From the NCBI GenBank assembly GCA_002378665.1, contig DFSO01000072.1, forward strand, positions 22,484-40,511: DNA of 18,028 bases. The letters run 5' to 3'. The notes under the pieces were generated by a model. That model was not told the DNA's origin. It saw nothing but the letters and a program-made list of their open reading frames with translations, and made no database searches. The translations under genes and the position numbers were made by a program. Numbering within the stretch: the first letter of the stretch is position 1; the number at the start of each line of letters is the position of its first letter. Below, one piece after another: positions 13,153 to 18,028 of this stretch. This stretch comes from Loktanella sp. UBA3435. GTDB lineage: Bacteria > Pseudomonadota > Alphaproteobacteria > Rhodobacterales > Rhodobacteraceae.

Positions 13153-14139
13153 ATGTCCGACGCTCCGCTCAAAGGCTGGAACCACACGCCCAATGTTCCG
13201 CTGCAAGTTTCACCGCTCTTCAGTTGGCCGCCTCGCCCGATGGCGATGGCCAAATGGGTGTTCAATTCGTGGTTTTTCATTACCGAAAAGCTGATCATCG
13301 TCGGGATCGCTTTCATCTCATTCTACTGGTTCCAGCCGTCGTTGGACGTGACACGCACGCTGGCCTTCGGCTGGATTGCAGAAATGTTTATCCGCAACGT
13401 GATCCTGATGACGCTGGTTGCCGGTGGGCTGCATTTGTATTTTTACACCTTCACCAAACAGGGGCAGGCGTTGAAATATGACACACGTCCGCTCATGAAA
13501 AATGGGCGGCAGTTCACATTAGGCGGGCAAATACGCGACAATATATTCTGGACAATTGCCAGCGGCGTCACCGTCTGGACCGCATATGAGGTGCTGATGT
13601 TTTGGGCTATGGCCAACGGCTATGCCCCCATGCTGACGTGGGCCGCACATCCATTCTGGTTCGTCGCTTTGTTCCTGCTGATCCCCGTCTGGGAGAGCTT
13701 CTATTTCTACTGGATTCACCGCGCGCTCCACATCCCTTTCCTCTACAAACATGTCCACGCGCTGCATCATCGCAACATTAACGTGGGACCTTGGTCGGGC
13801 CTGTCGATGCACCCCGTCGAACACCTGATCTTTCTCGGATCGGTTTTGGTCCACTTCGTCGTCGCAGCGCACCCCGTCCATATCCTGTTCCATTTGCAAT
13901 ACTATGCGTTGACCGCCGCCACGACCCACACTGGGTTTGAAGGAATGGTATTCAAGGATAAGAACCGGTTGAAGCTCGGCACGTTCCACCACCAGATGCA
14001 TCATCGCTATTTCGAATGTAACTACGGATCGCTCGAGTTGCCGTGGGACAAGTGGTTTGGATCATTCCATGACGGCACCGTTGAATCTGACACCAAAATC
14101 CGCGAACGGCGCAAAAAATTTACGAATGGAGCCAAATGA
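13153..14139 (+). CDS. Sterol desaturase / fatty acid hydroxylase superfamily membrane protein
   Basis: A 328-aa membrane di-iron protein of the fatty acid hydroxylase superfamily, which uses O2 to hydroxylate or desaturate lipids or carotenoids. Hydrophobic segments are seen at about 46-62, 72-98, 136-155 and 168-186. The histidine clusters are complete: H189-RAL-H193, H202-AL-H205-H206, H220-PVE-H224, H259 in THTGFEG, and H279-H280-QM-H283-H284. ATG 13153 is preferred because GAGG stands 6 nt upstream; ATG 13123 lacks this and adds ten unconserved-looking residues. It is followed after 1 bp by the PanB-like gene. The substrate cannot be read; sterol itself is unlikely in this group. Confidence 0.88.
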   Translation: MSDAPLKGWNHTPNVPLQVSPLFSWPPRPMAMAKWVFNSWFFITEKLIIVGIAFISFYWFQPSLDVTRTLAFGWIAEMFIRNVILMTLVAGGLHLYFYTFTKQGQALKYDTRPLMKNGRQFTLGGQIRDNIFWTIASGVTVWTAYEVLMFWAMANGYAPMLTWAAHPFWFVALFLLIPVWESFYFYWIHRALHIPFLYKHVHALHHRNINVGPWSGLSMHPVEHLIFLGSVLVHFVVAAHPVHILFHLQYYALTAATTHTGFEGMVFKDKNRLKLGTFHHQMHHRYFECNYGSLELPWDKWFGSFHDGTVESDTKIRERRKKFTNGAK

Positions 14140-14140
14140 T

Positions 14141-14920
14141 ATGGGTGGCATGACGATCAAGGACCTGCGGGAAGCCAAGGGCAATCGCACCATCGCCTAT
14201 GTTCAGGTCGCAGGCGAGGAGGAAGCGGTCGCCGCATCTGCCGCGGGCATGGATATGATCGGAACGGCCTTTATGCCCGACCGCGCACATTTTGCACGGG
14301 CGGTCCCCGACACACATTTCCAGTTTGGTCTGCGTTGGGGCAAACACGCAGATTCAACCGAAGCGCTGCGCGATGCGATGGCGGCTATGATGGCAGGCGC
14401 GCAATCGGTCTATTGTGGGTATAGCCCCAAGATCGTTGAGGCGCTGGCCGTTGAGGGTGTGCCAGTCATCTGCCATGTCGGCTTGGTCCCGCCCAAGGCC
14501 ACATGGACGGGCGGATTTAAGGCCGTAGGCAAAACGGTCGAACAGGCCCGCATGATCTGGCAACAGGTGCAGAATTTTGAGTCCGCCGGTGCCTTTGCCG
14601 TTGAGATGGAAGTCATCCCCGCCGCCCTTGCGACCGCGATAACAAAGCGCTCGAAGATGCTGACGATTTCGCTCGGTTCTGGCGCCGGCTGCGATGCACA
14701 ATATTTGTTTTCCGCTGACCTGCTGGGAGAAAATCGCGGCCATATTCCGCGCCACGCCAAGACTTATCGCAATTTCGCCGCCGAACGCGACCGGATGCAA
14801 GACGAACGCATCGCGGCGTATGGCGAATATATCGCAGATGTGCGTGGCGGGGTTTTCCCGAACGATGTGCAATCGGTGGCCATGGACGATGCGGTGCTGG
14901 CGCAGCTTTGGAAAGATTAG
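14141..14920 (+). CDS. PanB-like (ketopantoate hydroxymethyltransferase superfamily) protein, atypical active site
   Basis: A 259-aa TIM-barrel protein of the PanB branch of the PEP mutase/isocitrate lyase superfamily. PanB landmarks are the start IKDLREAKGNRTIAY, GVPVICHVGLVPPKATWTGG (107-126; PanB GHLGLTPQS...GG), EVIPAALATAIT (157-168; E157 aligns with the PanB catalytic glutamate), and LGSGAGCDAQYLFSADLLG (178-196). The three metal ligands of E. coli PanB are not conserved: VGDS becomes IGTAF, DLPF becomes a FGLRW-like segment, and VKIEGG becomes SVYCGY. Classical ketopantoate synthesis is therefore doubtful. ATG 14141 has GGAG 9 nt upstream; ATG 14150 is an alternative. It is co-oriented with the desaturase gene 1 bp upstream. 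Confidence 0.8.
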   Translation: MGGMTIKDLREAKGNRTIAYVQVAGEEEAVAASAAGMDMIGTAFMPDRAHFARAVPDTHFQFGLRWGKHADSTEALRDAMAAMMAGAQSVYCGYSPKIVEALAVEGVPVICHVGLVPPKATWTGGFKAVGKTVEQARMIWQQVQNFESAGAFAVEMEVIPAALATAITKRSKMLTISLGSGAGCDAQYLFSADLLGENRGHIPRHAKTYRNFAAERDRMQDERIAAYGEYIADVRGGVFPNDVQSVAMDDAVLAQLWKD

Positions 14921-15104
14921 GGCGGATTGCAGCGACGGAAGCCATGCAGAGGATTGCTTTCAGGTGGGCGTCCGAATGCCCTTGTATTGATTTCCCGTTT
15001 CGAGACATTCGCTGCGAGGCAGCAAATCGGTGAAGATGGGCTCTAACCGGACATCAACCAGCGTCCGACCATGCCGCTTCATAATCAATTCCCCCAACAT
15101 CCCA
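14921..15104. other. Non-coding gap after the PanB-like gene
   Basis: No gene is supported between the PanB-like stop and the triple GTGCAC element. The stretch contains dispersed repeat copy B and no clear terminator for the upstream operon. Confidence 0.5.
15001..15063 (+). repeat. Dispersed intergenic repeat, copy B
   Basis: It begins CGAGACATTCGCTGC and passes through GATGGGCTCT and CCGGAC, in the same order and spacing as copy A at 11991. The two copies bracket the LysR/desaturase/PanB-like block in the same orientation. Confidence 0.5.
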
Positions 15105-15141
15105 GTGCACGCTTGGTGCACGCCCTGTGCACGTATAAAAC
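15105..15141 (+). promoter_or_regulatory. Triple GTGCAC element, copy 2, with adjacent TATAAA box
   Basis: GTGCAC occurs at 15105, 15116 and 15127 (11-bp period), with spacers GCTTG and GCCCT. TATAAA (15134-15139) follows after one base, exactly as in copy 1. It differs from copy 1 at one core position. It is the only promoter-like signal I see upstream of rplS-rpmE, about 270 bp before the rplS start. Confidence 0.6.
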
Positions 15142-15412
15142 ACCCCGAAAATCTCTTGCCCGCCTGCTCACTTCCCCCTATACGCAACCAATCTTGAACC
15201 CGTATGGATTCGGGATGTTGGTTTATGGAACCGCTGGATATTGCTGGTCTCTTCGTTGGGACATGACGCACCAGACAGGCCGGACGACCACAATGAACAA
15301 ACGATGACGGCACTCTCTGGCGGGCGCGATTGCGGACCCGATAACGACACAGAGCTCTGCAATCACGCCAACAAGTCTCGGGAAAACCCGTGCTATATCA
15401 AGGAGCTATCAG
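15142..15412 (+). other. Putative long 5' leader of rplS
   Basis: These 271 bp show no credible ORF. If transcription starts at copy 2 they would be the rplS leader. Small hairpins are possible: CCCG...CGGG around 15198-15213, and CGGG-AAAA-CCCG at 15379-15390 just before the rplS ribosome binding site (AAGGAG, 15400-15405). No known L19 leader or riboswitch is recognised. Confidence 0.35.
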
Positions 15413-15787
15413 ATGAATCTGATTGCACAAATCGAAGCGGAGCAAATCGCTGTGCTGGGGAAAACAATCCCCGATTTCAAAGCGGGTGACACCATCCGCG
15501 TTGGTTACAAGGTAACCGAAGGCACACGTAGCCGTGTGCAGAACTATGAGGGCGTATGTATCGCTCGTAAGAACGGCAAAGGTATTGCTGGCTCTTTCAC
15601 AGTTCGCAAAATCTCTTTTGGTGAAGGCGTAGAACGCGTATTCCCACTGCACTCCACAAACATCGACGAGATCACAGTCGTCCGCCGCGGTAAAGTTCGT
15701 CGCGCGAAGCTGTACTATCTCCGCGATCGCCGTGGTAAGTCTGCGCGTATCGCAGAAGTCACCAACTACAAAGCGCCGAAGGCGTAA
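15413..15787 (+). CDS. rplS: 50S ribosomal protein L19
   Basis: L19 lies at the 30S-50S interface. The 124-aa product is full length, with IPDFKAGDTIRVGYKVTEG (19-37), RVQNYEGVCIARKNGKGIAG (41-60), FTVRKISFGEGVERVFPLHS (62-81) and the basic end KVRRAKLYYLRDRRGKSARI. ATG 15413 follows AAGGAG at 7 nt. It is normally adjacent to trmD; here about 4.3 kb separate them. rpmE follows after 11 bp. Confidence 0.98.
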   Translation: MNLIAQIEAEQIAVLGKTIPDFKAGDTIRVGYKVTEGTRSRVQNYEGVCIARKNGKGIAGSFTVRKISFGEGVERVFPLHSTNIDEITVVRRGKVRRAKLYYLRDRRGKSARIAEVTNYKAPKA

Positions 15788-15798
15788 GGGGACCTGTT

Positions 15799-16020
15799 AT
15801 GAAAAAAGATATTCACCCAGATTACCACGCTATCACAGTCAAAATGACCGATGGTACCGAAGTGCAAATGAAATCCACATGGGGCAAAGAGGGCGACACG
15901 ATGTCTCTCGACGTTGATCCATCTGTACACCCAGCTTGGACTGGTGGCAGCTCGCGTCTTATGGATGCTGGCGGTCGTGTTTCCAAGTTTAAGAACAAAT
16001 ACGCTGGTCTTGGCTTCTAA
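15799..16020 (+). CDS. rpmE: 50S ribosomal protein L31, cysteine-free type
   Basis: A 73-aa L31 beginning MKKDIHPDYHAITVKMTDG and ending with GGRVSKFKNKYAGLGF. None of the zinc-ligand cysteines of the C+ form is present, so this is the zinc-independent type. The central insert (KSTWGKEGDTMSLDVDPSVH) is longer than in E. coli RpmE. It probably shares a transcript with rplS. A strong terminator follows at 16046. Confidence 0.97.
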   Translation: MKKDIHPDYHAITVKMTDGTEVQMKSTWGKEGDTMSLDVDPSVHPAWTGGSSRLMDAGGRVSKFKNKYAGLGF

Positions 16021-16045
16021 GCTAACCCACTGTTTAAACTACGAA

Positions 16046-16070
16046 GCGCCGTCCTTCGGGGCGGCGTTTT
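16046..16070 (+). terminator. Strong intrinsic terminator after rplS-rpmE
   Basis: CGCCGTCC (16047-16054) pairs with GGGCGGCG (16059-16066), with one G-U pair, closed by a TTCG tetraloop and followed by TTTT. A second weaker hairpin GATGGG-CTAAAA-CCCATC lies at 16084-16101. Confidence 0.88.
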
Positions 16071-16132
16071 GCGTTTGGGTGAAGATGGGCTAAAACCCAT
16101 CCTACTTTGTCCGTTTTCCTCACAGGTGTTCC

Positions 16133-16447
16133 ATGGTGCATCCACTTGAATCGCTGATTGATCAGATCATCCAAAAGGCCGAAGCCAATGGCGCGTTCAA
16201 GGATTTGGCGGGCGCAGGAAAGCCATTGCCGCATTTGGACGATCCTGCAAATGCGCTGCTTAATCGGATCATGCGCGAAGCAGACGCGAAGGCCCCTGTA
16301 GTCATCATCCGCGAGCAGATTTTGGCGTCTTCGGCACGATTGAAAGACCTTACCGACCCTGTGAAGCGCCGAGAAGAAATGCTGGTTCTCGCAGAGTTGC
16401 AGACCAAGCTTGCAATTGAGATGGAAGCGTTCCGAAAGTACGGATAG
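16133..16447 (+). CDS. DUF1992 / DnaJC28-like conserved small protein
   Basis: A 104-aa protein matching the DUF1992 (DnaJ homologue subfamily C member 28, conserved domain) family. The signature is at the N-terminus: SLIDQIIQKAEANGAFKDLA, then GAGKPLPHLDD. The rest is helical and charged. Despite the name it has no J-domain HPD motif. The molecular role is unknown. ATG 16133 begins after a weak AGG. The gene stands alone between the rpmE terminator and a convergent histidine kinase; copy 3 of the triple GTGCAC element begins 15 bp after its stop. Confidence 0.85.
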   Translation: MVHPLESLIDQIIQKAEANGAFKDLAGAGKPLPHLDDPANALLNRIMREADAKAPVVIIREQILASSARLKDLTDPVKRREEMLVLAELQTKLAIEMEAFRKYG

Positions 16448-16462
16448 CAGCTGTCACTATCC

Positions 16463-16490
16463 GTGCACAGGACGTGCACCAAGCGTGCAC
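16463..16490 (-). repeat. Triple GTGCAC element, copy 3 (inverted, no TATAA box)
   Basis: On the minus strand the 28-bp core is identical to copy 1 (spacers GCTTG and GTCCT, 11-bp period). It is followed by GGATAG instead of GTATAA. It lies between the convergent ends of the DUF1992 gene and the histidine kinase gene, so no sense gene lies directly downstream in either direction. Confidence 0.6.
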
Positions 16491-16555
16491 CGTTTCCACA
16501 CCCACCGATGCCAGTGACCCGCGTCAGAACAACGGCCGCAGGAAAGTGGGGCGTC

Positions 16556-17926
16556 TCAACGCGGGTCTGTTTTGGGAAAGGTGATACTGACAACCAGCCC
16601 AGGCGCGTTATCTGATAGCGCAAGTTCCGCCCCGTGAAGCGCGCAGATCGCGGCCACAAGGCTTAGGCCTAATCCGTTACCATCGGTGGTTCGGCTTTTC
16701 TCCATCCGGTACAAACGCCGCAAAACATGTTCGCGCTCGGCCTCTGGGATGCCAGCGCCATTATCAGACACGGTCAGTCCAATACCCTTGTCTGTTTTCT
16801 TCAACACAACTTTTATCTGCGACCCAACGGCAGTGTGCCGCAGACCATTCTGGATCAAATTGGCGACCACCTGTGACAGCAAGTAACGGTCGCCGCGCAC
16901 GATGAATTGCCCCTCACCTTCGATCTGTAAGTGCAGCCCATGCCCCTGCTCTTCTGCTTCGGCTTCCAAGAATTCAAAAACATCTATTGCTACGGCCCGC
17001 AGGTCCGTTGACACCAGCCGATCGCGGACGGCACCGCCCTCAATCTGGGCCAATTGCAGCAGCGCCTGAAACGTTTTGACGATCCGGTCCGTTTCGGCAC
17101 GGGCGCGGTCCAAGAGGTCTTCCTGCCCATCAGAAAGTTTCGTTTTGTCCGCTATTTGCTCGATGATCACCGCGACCCTTTGGATCGGCGTTTTTAAGTC
17201 ATGCGCAATATCGGCCGAGACCTGACGCATCGACGCGATAAGCGCCTCTTGAGACGACGCCATTGCATTCACGGACTTGCTGATATCGGAAAGATCGTCG
17301 GTTTCGGAGGCATTGATAGGGACGCGTGCCTCCATCGCTCCGCTGGTCAGTTCAGCGAGCGTTGTTTGGATTTTGCCAATCTTGCGCCGCGCATTGCGTG
17401 CGACGACTGCGCCAGAGACAGCTGCAAACAAGAGCGTCGGGATGAGGCCGATCAAGACCACCGACACCATGATTTCGCCCATCTCAAACACTTGGTTGCG
17501 CGTTTGAGCCACGATCAACTGACCACGCCCGACCCGCATGCTACGAGCGAGATAGCTCTCGGCAATCTCCCGCCCTCGATGGTCAATTGCACGCTCTGCG
17601 ATGATGGCCCTGCCGCTAATGGGGGGGAAATGGCGCACGTTGGATATCGGGGAACCTTGGTCGGGCAGATACTGCAGGATCAACAATTCAGGCTTTGAGG
17701 TTTCGGCATCATCCTTGAGCCACTCGATCAGATCATTTTGATCATCTATCGCCTGATAGGTCGCGACCCTTTGATTGATCTCGTCCTCAAGAGTTGAATC
17801 AAACGTGGCCCGAATAACGAAGTAGGCCGTAGCAAAGCTTACCACTGACGACAGTATAAAGATCGTGACGAGGATTGCGGTCAGCCGCAAAGGTGTCGAC
17901 CTGATTGAGCGCAGAACCCGCTGCAT
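16556..17926 (-). CDS. Sensor histidine kinase (HAMP, HisKA, HATPase)
   Basis: A 456-aa inner-membrane kinase. The first membrane helix is about residues 15-40 (AILVTIFILSSVVSFATAYF). A periplasmic sensor region of about 100 residues follows, then a second helix (VSVVLIGLIPTLLFAAVSGA), HAMP (ARNARRKIGKIQTTLAEL...SETDDLSDI), the phospho-acceptor box SADIAHDLKTPIQR, the N box VVANLIQNGLRHTAVG, and G boxes DNGAGIPEAE and GNGLGLSLV. ATG 17926 is chosen because it overlaps the stop of the response-regulator gene (TAATG); a longer frame to 17956 would run into that gene. The stimulus is unknown. The periplasmic domain is Asp/Glu-rich and matches nothing I recognise. Confidence 0.95.
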   Translation of the reverse strand: MQRVLRSIRSTPLRLTAILVTIFILSSVVSFATAYFVIRATFDSTLEDEINQRVATYQAIDDQNDLIEWLKDDAETSKPELLILQYLPDQGSPISNVRHFPPISGRAIIAERAIDHRGREIAESYLARSMRVGRGQLIVAQTRNQVFEMGEIMVSVVLIGLIPTLLFAAVSGAVVARNARRKIGKIQTTLAELTSGAMEARVPINASETDDLSDISKSVNAMASSQEALIASMRQVSADIAHDLKTPIQRVAVIIEQIADKTKLSDGQEDLLDRARAETDRIVKTFQALLQLAQIEGGAVRDRLVSTDLRAVAIDVFEFLEAEAEEQGHGLHLQIEGEGQFIVRGDRYLLSQVVANLIQNGLRHTAVGSQIKVVLKKTDKGIGLTVSDNGAGIPEAEREHVLRRLYRMEKSRTTDGNGLGLSLVAAICALHGAELALSDNAPGLVVSITFPKTDPR

Positions 17927-18028
17927 TATGCATCGATCCGGTAGCCGGACCCGCACACCGTTTCGATCAGTTCACGCTCAAAAGGTTTGTCGACTTTCCC
18001 CCGCAGCTGGAGTGCCCCCATCGAGTGG
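17926..18028 (-). CDS. OmpR/PhoB-type response regulator, C-terminal end only
   Basis: The last 34 codons of a DNA-binding response regulator, continuing past the right edge. The visible residues include GALQLRGKVDKPFERELIET and VCGSGYRIDA, the third helix and C-terminal hairpin of the OmpR winged helix (family pattern R-x-K-[IV]-D, then TVRGxGYR). The stop TAA overlaps the kinase ATG by one base, so the two form a regulator-sensor operon. Confidence 0.93.
   Translation of the reverse strand, partial: HSMGALQLRGKVDKPFERELIETVCGSGYRIDA

Noticed and set aside
15029..15042. 14-base match GGTGAAGATGGGCT between 15029 and 16078
   Set aside because: Only the 14 bases match; flanks diverge at once and the second site belongs to a separate hairpin after the rpmE terminator. 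Probably chance.
15071..15307. Open frame of 78 codons upstream of rplS
   Set aside because: It runs through the triple GTGCAC element and non-coding repeat, has no ribosome binding site and no family resemblance.
15799..16020. Missing cysteines in L31 considered as a defect
   Set aside because: Cysteine-free L31 is a known, functional zinc-independent form.

Overview
The window looks like a chromosomal segment of an alphaproteobacterium of the Rhodobacterales (Roseobacter-type). Three things point there: the F0 ATP synthase order atpI-atpB-atpE in an operon separate from F1, an Ala/Glu-rich extended S16, and a TrmD with an N-terminal extension, all typical of that order as far as I recall. 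No rRNA, tRNA, CRISPR, transposase, phage gene or replication origin is visible.

Layout. (1) 1-1345, minus strand: F0 operon atpI-atpB-atpE, with atpE cut by the window edge. (2) 1500-3633: a small ArsR-type regulator on plus, convergent with and overlapping a minus-strand LysR-DMT exporter pair. (3) 3721-5420: ffh (SRP GTPase) with its own promoter and a weak terminator. (4) 5479-7502: three related GNAT acetyltransferases and an AroQ-type chorismate mutase, with ATGA overlaps at three junctions if a 25-codon ORF is counted. (5) 7553-16070: the ribosomal locus rpsP-rimM-...-trmD-...-rplS-rpmE. It is split twice, by a tandem pair of sulfotransferase-like genes (8637-10219) and by a block of about 4 kb (11148-14920). 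That block holds an AT-richer orphan gene with a broken 5' end, a LysR regulator, a sterol desaturase/fatty acid hydroxylase-family protein and a PanB-like protein. (6) 16133-16447: a small DnaJC28-like (DUF1992) gene. (7) 16556-18028, minus strand: a sensor histidine kinase and the last codons of its OmpR-type response regulator.

The most unusual structure is a dispersed element of three GTGCAC palindromes spaced exactly 11 bp apart (a 28-bp core), present three times at 6551, 15105 and 16463 (the last inverted). Two copies end directly in a TATAA -10-like box and lie upstream of the two halves of the ribosomal locus (GNAT3-aroQ-rpsP-rimM and rplS-rpmE). The third has lost the TATAA box and faces no gene. 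I read it as a phased operator/promoter module or a small repeat family; I cannot assign it to a known regulator.

Other regulatory structures: matching TTGACT-N17-TAAAC promoters for the atp operon and ffh, a possibly leaderless autoregulated arsR-type gene, paired operator repeats between the second LysR gene and the desaturase, a hairpin between rpsP and rimM, a strong terminator after rpmE, and a second dispersed repeat family in gene-poor gaps. All functions are read from sequence motifs by eye; no database search was run.
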